Below, piece after piece: positions 32,747-40,769 of a stretch of DNA of 64,000 bases. Source of the DNA: Sulfurimonas sp. HSL3-7 (GTDB taxonomy: Bacteria > Campylobacterota > Campylobacteria > Campylobacterales > Sulfurimonadaceae). The notes beneath the pieces are model-generated. The model ran no database searches and had not been told where the DNA came from. It saw nothing but the letters and a program-made list of their open reading frames with translations. The DNA lies in assembly GCF_039645985.1 (NCBI RefSeq), contig NZ_CP147919.1, positions 248,001 to 312,000 of the forward strand. The letters are read 5' to 3'. Numbering within the stretch: position 1 is the stretch's first letter; every line of letters begins with the position of its first letter. The position numbers and the translations under genes are program-made.

Positions 32747-34105
32747 CTATTGTTTTTTCGCTCTGTAATGGACCTCAAAACTTTGTTTACTGTCGGCTTT
32801 TACTGAGACCTGAAATGAGAGCAGGTTGGCATTTTCCCAACGGTATTGCTGTTTCGTAGCCACACTGCTTTGTCCTTTGTCATTTTTGATGAAAGGAACA
32901 AGCAGTTCCACTGTTTTGGACTCTTTAGATCGGTTGCCCAGTTCATAGTAGACTGTTTTGTCCATATAGTACCGGTCGCTGTTGCTGCTCAGGGTCTTTT
33001 CTGTAGCATGAAGATCGAAGTTTTTGCCGAGAGTGATCGCGATCTTTTCGTGTTTGGGCGTATGGGCGATAGCACTCTCACCTAAAAGCAGGGTAGTCTC
33101 TTTCTCTTTTGAATAGCTGCGTACAGTTCCCATCGGCAGAGGCCTGTCGAGGGACTCGATCTCCAGATATTGGCTGATGGTATGTTTCGCTTCTCCCTGC
33201 AAGTAGAACGGATTGCTGAATTTGGCCTTGTATTTCCGTTTAACGGGGATGTTTTTGATGTCGACGAATTTGATCTGAGTCTGTTGATTATTGGGTAGTG
33301 TGACCGGAAAAGGGATCTGGTAAAGATGGTACCCTTCATGTGAAACCTCTTGGACCGCGGGAGCGTCCATCTCGGCGACTGCCGCTTTTGCCATATACAA
33401 ACGCTTTTTGGGTTCTTGGACGCGGTCGATATCACCGGCCAGGACATTCACCCTGGTCTCTTTAAACGCTTTGCCGCTGCGGTTGTCGATGGTGATCCAC
33501 CCGCTAAGATCAACGCTTTTTTGAGAGAGCTTGAGTGTGTAGTCACTCTTCCAAGAGATGTTATTGACAAGATAGTCAAGGGAGAGGATGCCCCTGTTTA
33601 TTTTTGGTGTGTCGATGTTCCAGATCAAAGAGGGTTTTGTGATCAATTCACTTGGTATATAGGAAAAGATTAGTGCAGATACCGGTACTGTATAGATCTC
33701 ACTTTGCGCTGTTTTGACAACAGCCTGAGAATCTGCAGAAAGCAAACTGCCGCTTTTATATATCAGCCCACTGCCGGTTTCGATGTAAAATTTGACCTCT
33801 TTGCCTAAATGGGCCTCTGCCAGTTTCTGTGCAGTGATCTTATCGAAACGGTACTGTTGGGAATAGAGTGATACACCGTCGGGAAAAATGACATTGACAC
33901 TGTCTGTCTGGATACTGCTTGCCACATCGGGATAGATCAGCGACTGTTTGCCGCTGTCAAGTGATAATCCTCTCTTCTCGTGTACGAGTCCTATATTCCC
34001 GTTGTAGACAATTAGTGAAGAGCTGTCGGGGTGAGATGCAATGCTCGAAGCATTTAACAGGGGTGATGTCAGCAGAGTGAGGATGGAAAGTGCAGCGGCG
34101 TTCAT
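32747..34105 (-). CDS. DUF4139 domain secreted protein
   Basis: 452 residues with a signal peptide (about 1-20). The DUF4139 features are seen: ILSLDYLVNNISWKSDYTLKL, TIDNRSGKAFKETRVNVLAGD and a C-terminal beta-rich part with ELGNRSKESKTVELLVPF. Members are predicted periplasmic or outer-membrane proteins of unknown function. The start follows AAAGG. The tandem repeat touches its stop codon; shortening of the repeat cannot change the protein, because the stop lies before it. Confidence 0.8.
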   Translation of the reverse strand: MNAAALSILTLLTSPLLNASSIASHPDSSSLIVYNGNIGLVHEKRGLSLDSGKQSLIYPDVASSIQTDSVNVIFPDGVSLYSQQYRFDKITAQKLAEAHLGKEVKFYIETGSGLIYKSGSLLSADSQAVVKTAQSEIYTVPVSALIFSYIPSELITKPSLIWNIDTPKINRGILSLDYLVNNISWKSDYTLKLSQKSVDLSGWITIDNRSGKAFKETRVNVLAGDIDRVQEPKKRLYMAKAAVAEMDAPAVQEVSHEGYHLYQIPFPVTLPNNQQTQIKFVDIKNIPVKRKYKAKFSNPFYLQGEAKHTISQYLEIESLDRPLPMGTVRSYSKEKETTLLLGESAIAHTPKHEKIAITLGKNFDLHATEKTLSSNSDRYYMDKTVYYELGNRSKESKTVELLVPFIKNDKGQSSVATKQQYRWENANLLSFQVSVKADSKQSFEVHYRAKKQ

Positions 34106-34243
34106 GTTAAACCTTTTATCACTGGGGTGAAAAAGTATAGCGCGACTGGGTAAATAGCCTGAATGAGGCTATCTTGCAGCAAACGAAAAAAAGGGAGCTG
34201 CTTTGCTACAATATAGAGAAGAATTGATCTCCCAAGGAACAAG

Positions 34244-35809
34244 ATGAGCCAGGGCTATTTTTTAACGATTGATGCGGGGACAGGAAGCGGACGAGCAGTA
34301 ATATTTGATACTCTTGGTAATCAGGTGGGGATAGGCCAGCAGGAGTGGACGCATCTGAGCGAGGAGGGTGTTGCAAACTCAATGGGGTTTGACTATCAGA
34401 CCAATTGGACAATTCTCTCTTCATGTATCCAAAAAGCGATCGATACAGCGGGTATTAAAGCCGAAGCGATCAAAGCGGTCACAGCGACAAGTATGCGTGA
34501 AGGGATCGTCCTTTATGACAGGGAAGGCAAAGAACTGTTCGGGGTAGCCAATGTGGATGCGAGAGCTGACAGGGAGGTGACTGAACTCAAAAGAGAGTTT
34601 GCCGGCAGTGAAGAACGCTTTTATACCCAAAGTGGTCAGACCTATGCGCTCGGTGCGTTGCCCCGGTTGTTGTGGTTGAAGCGAAACAGACCGCACCTTT
34701 ATGAAAAGACAGCTTCAATGAACATGATCAGCGACTGGGTTCTGACGAAGCTCTCCGGCGTGATCGCGAGTGAGCCCTCGAATGCCGGAACATCGGGTAT
34801 CTTCTCGCTTGAAAAGCGTCAATGGGTACCGGAGATGGCAAAAAAGTTGGGATTAAAAGATGATATTTTCCCACCGGTATACGAGAGCGGAGCGGTCATC
34901 GGCGAGGTGACAAGAAGAGCATCGGAAGAGACAGGACTTGCAGCGGGGACGCCGGTAGTGACGGGCGGCGGTGATGTGCAGTTGGGTTCAGCCGGTCTCG
35001 GTGTTGTCGAAGCGGGCGAAGTTGCGGTCCTTGGCGGCACCTTCTGGCAGCAGCTGGTGAATATGCCGACGGCCAAGACAGATCCCAATATGGATATCCG
35101 TATCAACCCGCACGTCATCCCCGGTATTTCGCAGGCGGAGGGGATCACCTTCTTCTCGGGACTGGTGATGCGCTGGTTCAGGGACGCTCTGTGCCAGAGT
35201 GAGGTGTCAGACGCCAAGAGAAGAGGGATCGACCCTTATGCCTATCTCGAAGAGCTGGCTTCAAATGTGCCTGTCGGTGCCAACGGGATACTGCCCATCT
35301 TCTCGGATGTTATGCATTACGGCAGATGGTACCATGCCGCTCCCTCTTTTTTGAACCTCTCTCTCGATCCCGCGATCGCCTCGAAAGGAGCGATGTTCCG
35401 TTCGCTTGAGGAGAACGCGGCTATCGTCTCGATGCTCAACCTTGAGGCGATCTTCCGTTTTACCGGGGTGCAGAACGAGAGTATCACCTTTGCCGGCGGT
35501 GCAAGCAAGGGCACTTTGTGGTCTCAGATCCTGGCCGATGTCACAGGCAAAGAGGTGAAAATCCCGAATGTAAACGAAGCGACGTCGCTCGGCGGTGCCT
35601 TTGCCTGCGGTGTTGCAACGGGCGAGTATAAAAGCATTGCCGAAGCGGCAAAAAATCTGGTGCAGTGGGATAAATGCTACAACCCTGATACTCAGAACCA
35701 TGCAAAATACCGGGAGGTCGCCAGTCGGTGGCAGGCAGCATACGCTTCGCAGCTGAAACTGGTCGATCAGGAAATCACAACGTCGATGTGGAGAGCCCCC
35801 GGGCTGTAG
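34244..35809 (+). CDS. lsrK: Autoinducer-2 kinase (LsrK-like, FGGY family)
   Basis: 521 residues. The whole length resembles enterobacterial LsrK, not just the general FGGY kinase fold: DAGTGSGRAVIFD (phosphate 1), SMREGIVLYDREGKELF, ANVDARADREVTELK, GGGDVQLGSAGLGVV, GGTFWQQLVN, MRWFRDALC, IFSDVMHYGRWYHAAPSFLNLS, FAGGASKGTLWSQILADVTG and the C-terminal TTSMWRAPGL. It phosphorylates DPD (AI-2) in the cytoplasm. AAGGA before the ATG is the ribosome site and TACAAT at 34207-34212 a -10 candidate. No lsrACDBFR genes are in view. The gene for the AI-2 synthase LuxS lies 2 kb downstream. Confidence 0.92.
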   Translation: MSQGYFLTIDAGTGSGRAVIFDTLGNQVGIGQQEWTHLSEEGVANSMGFDYQTNWTILSSCIQKAIDTAGIKAEAIKAVTATSMREGIVLYDREGKELFGVANVDARADREVTELKREFAGSEERFYTQSGQTYALGALPRLLWLKRNRPHLYEKTASMNMISDWVLTKLSGVIASEPSNAGTSGIFSLEKRQWVPEMAKKLGLKDDIFPPVYESGAVIGEVTRRASEETGLAAGTPVVTGGGDVQLGSAGLGVVEAGEVAVLGGTFWQQLVNMPTAKTDPNMDIRINPHVIPGISQAEGITFFSGLVMRWFRDALCQSEVSDAKRRGIDPYAYLEELASNVPVGANGILPIFSDVMHYGRWYHAAPSFLNLSLDPAIASKGAMFRSLEENAAIVSMLNLEAIFRFTGVQNESITFAGGASKGTLWSQILADVTGKEVKIPNVNEATSLGGAFACGVATGEYKSIAEAAKNLVQWDKCYNPDTQNHAKYREVASRWQAAYASQLKLVDQEITTSMWRAPGL

Positions 35810-35854
35810 CCTTCTGCTATAATCCCGTTGAAAATTTAACAGAAAGAGAAAAAA

Positions 35855-36142
35855 GTGACCATTACAAAACGTGTAACATTTATTGCCAAACCGGACGGCA
35901 TCGAACAGATGAAGGCGCTGTTGACGGCGATGGTAGAGCCCTCAAAAGCGGAAGACGGCTGTATCTTCTACGAGATCGTTCAGTATAAAGAGAGGCCTGA
36001 GAAATTTATGGCGGTAGAGACATGGCGGGACGAAACAGCCCTAGAAGGGCACAAAACATCGGCACACTACAAGGTGTACAAGTCGAGTTACGAGCAGTAT
36101 TGTCTGGATAAATACACCGATGAACTGGAAGTACTGGGGTGA
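35855..36142 (+). CDS. ABM-domain protein (putative monooxygenase/isomerase, LsrG-like fold)
   Basis: 95 residues. TKRVTFIAKPDGIEQMKALL, DGCIFYEIVQYKERPEKFM and ETWRDETALEGHKTSAHY are the antibiotic-biosynthesis-monooxygenase (ABM) fold pattern, shared by YgiN-type quinol monooxygenases and by LsrG, which isomerises phospho-AI-2. Following lsrK by 45 nt suggests a role like LsrG, but the family is too broad to tell. It begins with GTG at 35855. A close paralogue (about half the residues identical by eye) lies convergent at 36197. Confidence 0.8.
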   Translation: MTITKRVTFIAKPDGIEQMKALLTAMVEPSKAEDGCIFYEIVQYKERPEKFMAVETWRDETALEGHKTSAHYKVYKSSYEQYCLDKYTDELEVLG

Positions 36143-36196
36143 TTTTTTAGAAGAAAGTATCCTGCGTATTTACAGGTACCCATACCTCTGAAAAGC

Positions 36197-36493
36197 TTAA
36201 AATAGATCCCCGAGAATGTTGAGGTTGTCGCTGTATTTGTCCGCGGTGTGTACCTCATAATGGGCTTTGTAGTGCAGGTAGTGCTTGGAGTGTTTATGCC
36301 CCTCCAGCGCCTCTTCATCGGCCCATGACTCGATGACGATGAATGTTTTCGGATCCTTTTCATACTGGAAAATATCATAGAGCAGACAGCCGTGTTCGTT
36401 GCGCGATGGGGTGATCATAGCGTTCAGTAGGGTAGAGAGCTGTTGTTCGTGCCCCTCTTTAGCGATAAATGTGACTTTTTTTGTGACTTTCAT
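36197..36493 (-). CDS. ABM-domain protein, second paralogue
   Basis: 98 residues, aligned over its full length with the gene at 35855: both have TK(R/K)VTFIAK, a D/HGC(I/L) turn, an (E/S)W-x-DE-x-ALEGHK block and Y-x-KY-D/S-D-x-L-x-x-LG at the end. It faces the first copy tail to tail and lies just downstream of the class II aldolase gene on the same strand (61 nt gap), with which it may be co-transcribed. A 31-nt hairpin repeat lies in that gap. Confidence 0.78.
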   Translation of the reverse strand: MKVTKKVTFIAKEGHEQQLSTLLNAMITPSRNEHGCLLYDIFQYEKDPKTFIVIESWADEEALEGHKHSKHYLHYKAHYEVHTADKYSDNLNILGDLF

Positions 36494-36519
36494 AATAATC
36501 CTTTATTAGTTATTTTTTA

Positions 36520-36550
36520 CGATACAGAATTTAGTTCCTGTCCTGTATTA
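36520..36550. repeat. Short hairpin repeat, copy 1
   Basis: CGATACAGAATTTAGTTCCTGTCCTGTATTA is near-identical to 59632-59661. ATACAG at the start pairs with CTGTAT at the end; in the other copy ATGC pairs with GCAT, so base changes are compensated. Confidence 0.5.
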
Positions 36551-36554
36551 CACT

Positions 36555-37727
36555 TTAGCGCTTTATCAGTTTAGCTTGTTCCAATTCCCAATATTCCATA
36601 TCGAAAACATCGCTTGGCTTGAGGCTTTTCCAGCCGCCGAGCTGTTCGGCGGTGAGCATCGCTTTGACGGTGTGTTCGACGATGTCGGCGATCACGTTAG
36701 CCTCTTTTTCGTCTTTGCCGAAAGCGACGGCACCAAAGCCTTTAATCATAGCATATCGCGGTGCCAGATCGAGACAGATATGCTTGCTGTCTGCATTCTC
36801 TTCAAAATAACGACGGTAGTTGTTTACGAATTGTTGCAACCCCTCTTGTACATCTTCGTCGATAACGGCGGGAAAGGGTTTGATCCGAATAACATGCTCC
36901 GGTGTCAACTCCCCTTTGGATAGGATCTCTTCAAGGTCGGGCAGCTTTGAAAGGGCACAGGCTTGAACCGAATCGAGGATAACGGCGGTAATAGCGGTAC
37001 CGCGAAGTTCCGATACCTTTTGGATCAGGGTGTCAAAAAAGGTACCGTCTAGATCTCTTGGTTCGCATTTTGTCGGGAGTGTTGTATTGGCCTGAATGTA
37101 CGCTTCGGCCTTTGTCACCAAGTCGATATGTTTTTCGTAGGATCTTTTGGCGTCATCATCAAAGGTAAAGAGGCCGTGATTAAGCAGAATGATCCCCTCC
37201 AGCGCACTCCAGTCGATGTCCCGGGTCTGTTCATAGATCTGTTTGGAGAGGATGAAGCCCGGCATCACATAGTCGATCAGCAGGACATTGTAGCCGTAGA
37301 TCTCTCTGAGCATCTCTTTGCCGTTGGGGGTGTTGGAGATGGTGACGATGGCATCGGCATGGGTGTGATCGACAAATGCAAACGGGATGATGGCATGGAG
37401 GATCGCCTCGATGGAGGGGTTGGGTGCATCAGCCTTGCGAAGGGCGGCACGCTGCTCCTTGACCATCTGCGAATCACTGAGCTCTTTACGTGTTGCCATC
37501 TCCTGGAGAACGGCAAGATCGACGGGCGAAAACCCCGGTTCCTCAATGTCAATCAGGTTCCAGCCGCTCCCTTTGACATAGAGGGTTTCATCACTCTTGT
37601 ATGAGGTGTTCCCGCCACCGTGGAGAACCAGATCTTCAGATTGTCCCAGCAGCTGGGAGGTGTAGACCCGCATCTGCAGCGGTGTCGTTAACGTGGCAGC
37701 TTTTGCATCATCAAACAGGCTTTTCAT
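36555..37727 (-). CDS. Class II aldolase/adducin family protein
   Basis: 390 residues from the chosen ATG. The class II aldolase fold is indicated by LVLHGGGNTSYKSDETLYVKGSG (phosphate and metal side), VDHTHADAIVTISN (H-x-H zinc ligands) and LLNHGLFTFDDDA (third His). It resembles the aldolase half of the bifunctional aldolase/short-chain dehydrogenase proteins (RhaE-W type) but stops before the dehydrogenase half. A role in splitting a phosphorylated sugar-like compound is likely; beside lsrK, LsrG-like proteins and luxS, phospho-AI-2 derivatives are an attractive substrate. The start may also be GTG at 37736. It is divergent from luxS. Confidence 0.85.
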   Translation of the reverse strand: MKSLFDDAKAATLTTPLQMRVYTSQLLGQSEDLVLHGGGNTSYKSDETLYVKGSGWNLIDIEEPGFSPVDLAVLQEMATRKELSDSQMVKEQRAALRKADAPNPSIEAILHAIIPFAFVDHTHADAIVTISNTPNGKEMLREIYGYNVLLIDYVMPGFILSKQIYEQTRDIDWSALEGIILLNHGLFTFDDDAKRSYEKHIDLVTKAEAYIQANTTLPTKCEPRDLDGTFFDTLIQKVSELRGTAITAVILDSVQACALSKLPDLEEILSKGELTPEHVIRIKPFPAVIDEDVQEGLQQFVNNYRRYFEENADSKHICLDLAPRYAMIKGFGAVAFGKDEKEANVIADIVEHTVKAMLTAEQLGGWKSLKPSDVFDMEYWELEQAKLIKR

Positions 37728-37803
37728 AATACTCACTTAGAGAAAAAATATAGCTGTATTGTACCGATTTTAATGTTACCCATTTATGCTAATATTCTCC
37801 TAC

Positions 37804-37809
37804 TATAAT
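37804..37809 (+). promoter_or_regulatory. -10 box of luxS
   Basis: TATAAT lies 15 nt before the luxS ATG in the 97-nt divergent gap with the aldolase gene. With a start about 7 nt downstream the leader would be very short, with AAGGA as ribosome site. No good -35 is seen. Confidence 0.5.
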
Positions 37810-37824
37810 TTTTAAGGATAACGA

Positions 37825-38334
37825 ATGCCACTATTAGACAGCTTTACCGTAGACCATACGATCATGCCGGCACCGGCCGTGCGCAAAGCCAAGGGGATGA
37901 AGACCCCGTCCGGTGACGATATCACTGTTTTTGACCTCCGTTTCGTCAAGCCAAACAAAGATATCCTGAGTGAGAAAGGGATCCATACGCTGGAGCATCT
38001 TTTTGCCGGTTTTATGCGTGACCATCTCAACAGCAAGGAGACCGAGATCATCGATATCTCGCCGATGGGCTGCCGTACCGGTTTCTATATGAGCACGATC
38101 GGCACGCCGGCGGAAGAGACGGTTGCCAAAGCGTGGAAAGAGTCGATGGAAGATGTCCTGCAGGTCGCTTCGCAAAATGACATTCCGGAACTCAACCTCT
38201 ACCAGTGCGGTACGGCCAAGATGCATTCGCTTAAAGAGGCACAGGAGATTGCGCATAAAGTACTCGATGCCGGTATCGGTATCATGGACAACGAAGCGCT
38301 GAAACTTGATCTTTCAAAAGTCGGTCAGGAGTAG
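37825..38334 (+). CDS. luxS: S-ribosylhomocysteine lyase (AI-2 synthase)
   Basis: 169 residues. The iron/zinc ligands are His54 and His58 in GIHTLEHLF and Cys128 in YQCGTAKMH; the catalytic Cys83 is in MGCRTGFY. It cleaves S-ribosylhomocysteine to homocysteine and DPD, the AI-2 precursor, as part of the activated methyl cycle. The next gene begins 3 nt after its stop. Its neighbours on the left include a kinase for its product. Confidence 0.98.
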   Translation: MPLLDSFTVDHTIMPAPAVRKAKGMKTPSGDDITVFDLRFVKPNKDILSEKGIHTLEHLFAGFMRDHLNSKETEIIDISPMGCRTGFYMSTIGTPAEETVAKAWKESMEDVLQVASQNDIPELNLYQCGTAKMHSLKEAQEIAHKVLDAGIGIMDNEALKLDLSKVGQE

Positions 38335-38337
38335 CGA

Positions 38338-38640
38338 GTGAAGATCCTTTTACCGATGGACAGTGATGATACGCAGGAGGGGCAGCTTGTCTCGATCAAT
38401 GATGCCAAAACCTGGGCGCTGATCGACCTCGAAGCGGGTCAGGTCGTTGAGATCAACTACTTCGATACCAAAGAGGATGTCAACGACTGGGTGGATGCGG
38501 TCGTCGTTATCGGCGACTTTGAGCCGGTCATGGAGTTCATTGAGCAGCAGATGATGGTCCTAGTCGCCCACACCCAACGAGATATTGACGACATCGTCGA
38601 GGCCTTTCTCTTCAAAGAGCTGCACGACCTCGCTATTTAG
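38338..38640 (+). CDS. NifX/NifB-like dinitrogenase cofactor-domain protein
   Basis: 100 residues. The start KILLPMDSDDTQEGQLVSIND, the middle VVEINYFDTKEDVNDWVDAVVV and a C-terminal helix-rich part match the small DiNase_FeMo-co (NifX/YxeY-type) fold that can bind metal clusters. No nitrogenase genes are in the window, so the role is open. It starts with GTG at 38338, with CAGGAG in the end of luxS as ribosome site, and so is likely coupled to luxS. Confidence 0.7.
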   Translation: MKILLPMDSDDTQEGQLVSINDAKTWALIDLEAGQVVEINYFDTKEDVNDWVDAVVVIGDFEPVMEFIEQQMMVLVAHTQRDIDDIVEAFLFKELHDLAI

Positions 38641-38697
38641 CAAGTTGGAACGGTATAGATTTTCACCTCTTTTCCTAGCAGCAACGGATTATAAAAT

Positions 38698-39192
38698 ATG
38701 AACGATTACCGCCAGTTTTTACAACTTATCCAGCCGCAGCCCGGCTTCAAGGTGCTCGATATTACGGCCCATGCCGACGATCTGACAGCAGCAGTCGCTG
38801 AACACCTCTCCTCTTTTCCCGCATACCGTCTGGCACTGGCACTCTATCCGGGTGAGCATCAGCCGTTTGAGGAGAGCGAATCGCTCAAGATCCACACAGT
38901 TGCAAGTTACAACGCCCCTTTTCGAGCCCTGCCGCGCGACAACGATATCGTGCTGATCCGCGACGTGCTCCATCGGCACGCTTTCAGGGAGCGTATTCTC
39001 AAAGGTATCTACACGACTCTTGCCAACACCGGCGATATCATCGTCCTCTCTAAAAAGGGGGACGCCGATGTCGAAGAGCTCAAAGCGATGCTGGAGGCGG
39101 CGGAGTTCCGGGCCTCTAACAGTATCGATATCCTGGAAGGGTACGACCTGGTGATGGCGAAGAAGATGCATATGTGGGGCAACGGCCTGTAG
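38698..39192 (+). CDS. Short methyltransferase-like protein
   Basis: 164 residues. The fold order resembles a class I methyltransferase (KVLDITAHADDLTAAVAEHL at the place of motif I, VLIRDVLHRHAFRERILKGI later, then the terminal strand), but the glycine-rich motif I (GxGxG) is absent: ITAHADD replaces it. It may therefore bind no SAM or bind it differently. Function unknown. It follows the NifX-like gene after 57 nt on the same strand. Confidence 0.55.
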   Translation: MNDYRQFLQLIQPQPGFKVLDITAHADDLTAAVAEHLSSFPAYRLALALYPGEHQPFEESESLKIHTVASYNAPFRALPRDNDIVLIRDVLHRHAFRERILKGIYTTLANTGDIIVLSKKGDADVEELKAMLEAAEFRASNSIDILEGYDLVMAKKMHMWGNGL

Positions 39193-39376
39193 AATTTTTA
39201 TTTACCTGTTGGAACAGGAAATAAGAGCCTGTTTTAATGCTTTCTTATAAACAGTAATTACCAGCTGTTTTGAATTGTATCTCGGATTTCATCCCTTCTT
39301 TTACTTCTATACATTAGACGCCACATGAAAAAAAAGTCAGGTCAAAAATAAAATGAAATCCAAAGGGGTGCAAAGG

Positions 39377-40219
39377 CTAGACCTTCGTTGCAATATCTAA
39401 GCCAAGCTCTTTGATCATCTCCAGGTCACTTTTTTTGTCGCGTCCCTGTGTGGTGAGGTAGTTGCCGATAACGATAGAGTTGGCTCCCGCCGCAAAGATC
39501 TCGTTCTGGCGGTCACCGAACTGCATTTCGCGTCCGCCTGCGACCATGATACGTTCGGCGTCGCTGATGATCTCACGAGCCATTGTAATAAGTTCCAGTG
39601 CTTCATCTGTCGTCAGCGGATTCGGTTTTAAAGGCAGGGCCGGGTTGTGATGGTAAAAGTTGAGCGGCACGGAGACGGGGTTGAGACTTTTCAGGGACTC
39701 CAGCATCGAGATGCGGTCCTCCTGCGTCTCTCCCATACCGAAGATCCCGCCGGTAATCAGTTTCAGTCCCGCTTTGTTGACATTTTGACATGTCTCGTAG
39801 CGTTCCTGCCAACTATGGGTGGTACAGACTTCCGGGTAAAAGGCTTCGGAGGTCTCAAGATTGTGGTTGTAGGCTTTGACACCGGCCTCTTTGAGTGTGA
39901 GCAGCTGTTCGACACTGGCGGTACCGTTACAGGCGATCAGGCGAAGGTCCGGAACCGCACTGCTGACGGAACGGGCAACGTCGCAGACAAATCTGAGGAC
40001 CTTGTCATCAAGCCCTTTACGCGCTGTAACAAGGCAGAAGCCGAGCGCGCCCGAAGCACGGGCCGCTTTCGCTTCTTCAATAATCGTCTCTATCGGTTTC
40101 TGGATATAGCGTTCAATATCGGCTTTGTATTTGACGCTCTGTGAACAGAATTTGCAGTCCTCGTTGCAGGTACCGCTGTTGATGTTGGAGATGGCGCATA
40201 AAAAGATCTTTTTTGTCAC
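39377..40219 (-). CDS. bioB: Biotin synthase
   Basis: 280 residues from the GTG at 40219. The radical SAM cluster motif CNEDCKFCSQS (C-x3-C-x2-C) is near residues 18-28, and IACNGTASVEQL, YNHNLET and GGIFGMGE are further BioB signatures. It inserts sulfur into dethiobiotin. The GTG overlaps the stop of the upstream yfcE-like gene (GTGA), with AAAGGAAA as ribosome site, which fixes the start despite a longer open frame. Shorter than the usual ~330 residues of E. coli BioB but like other Campylobacterota forms. Confidence 0.93.
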   Translation of the reverse strand: MTKKIFLCAISNINSGTCNEDCKFCSQSVKYKADIERYIQKPIETIIEEAKAARASGALGFCLVTARKGLDDKVLRFVCDVARSVSSAVPDLRLIACNGTASVEQLLTLKEAGVKAYNHNLETSEAFYPEVCTTHSWQERYETCQNVNKAGLKLITGGIFGMGETQEDRISMLESLKSLNPVSVPLNFYHHNPALPLKPNPLTTDEALELITMAREIISDAERIMVAGGREMQFGDRQNEIFAAGANSIVIGNYLTTQGRDKKSDLEMIKELGLDIATKV

Positions 40220-40737
40220 TTTTTTTTCCTTTCGAACGAGAAGTGCTGCTCCTCGAAGTGCTTTGTTTTTAGCGCCCGTGAATAGTAGGTGACATTCAGG
40301 TGCGTATCGGTCACCTCCAGCATGGCGCATTCGCTGACCGGTTTGTTGCGGGCACAGGCCTCTCCCGGATTGAGAAAGAGGGTGCCATTGGTAAACTCAC
40401 AGTCAAAGGTGTGGGTGTGGCCATAAATTACTATCTCACTGTCAGGCGACATGAAAAACGGCAGATGCATCAATTTGAACTTTGTCTTTGCGAGCTTGAA
40501 ATAGTGCGGCTCCTGAACAAGGTTATAGCGGTTGTGCAGTTCATGCAGATGCGCGTCATTATTGCCGTAGACAGCGATATATCGTGCGCCGCTGCGGACC
40601 ATCTGTTCCAGCATCTCGGGCTTGACGATGTCGCCGGCGTGGATAAGAAATTCTGCCCCCTTGTCCATCAGGAGGTCGATGACTTTTTGCGAACGTTTCT
40701 CTTTTTTATGGGTGTCGGACAGGATACCTATTTTCAC
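40216..40737 (-). CDS. YfcE/MJ0936-type metallophosphoesterase
   Basis: 173 residues. IGILSDTHKK gives the D-x-H metal pair, IHAGDI the next Asp, VYGNNDAH the Asn/His block, and YGHTHTFDCE the final His pair. Such small phosphodiesterases cut a range of model substrates; the natural one is unknown. It overlaps bioB by 4 nt, so the two are coupled. Confidence 0.9.
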   Translation of the reverse strand: MKIGILSDTHKKEKRSQKVIDLLMDKGAEFLIHAGDIVKPEMLEQMVRSGARYIAVYGNNDAHLHELHNRYNLVQEPHYFKLAKTKFKLMHLPFFMSPDSEIVIYGHTHTFDCEFTNGTLFLNPGEACARNKPVSECAMLEVTDTHLNVTYYSRALKTKHFEEQHFSFERKKK

Positions 40738-40769
40738 AGAAAAACTCCTCTATTGCCCCGATGCATCTT

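Noticed and set aside
32578-32859. Open frame of 93 codons with HYSLFTI repeats
   Set aside because: It is produced by the CACTATT array, which is open in all plus-strand frames, and continues into the antisense of the DUF4139 gene.
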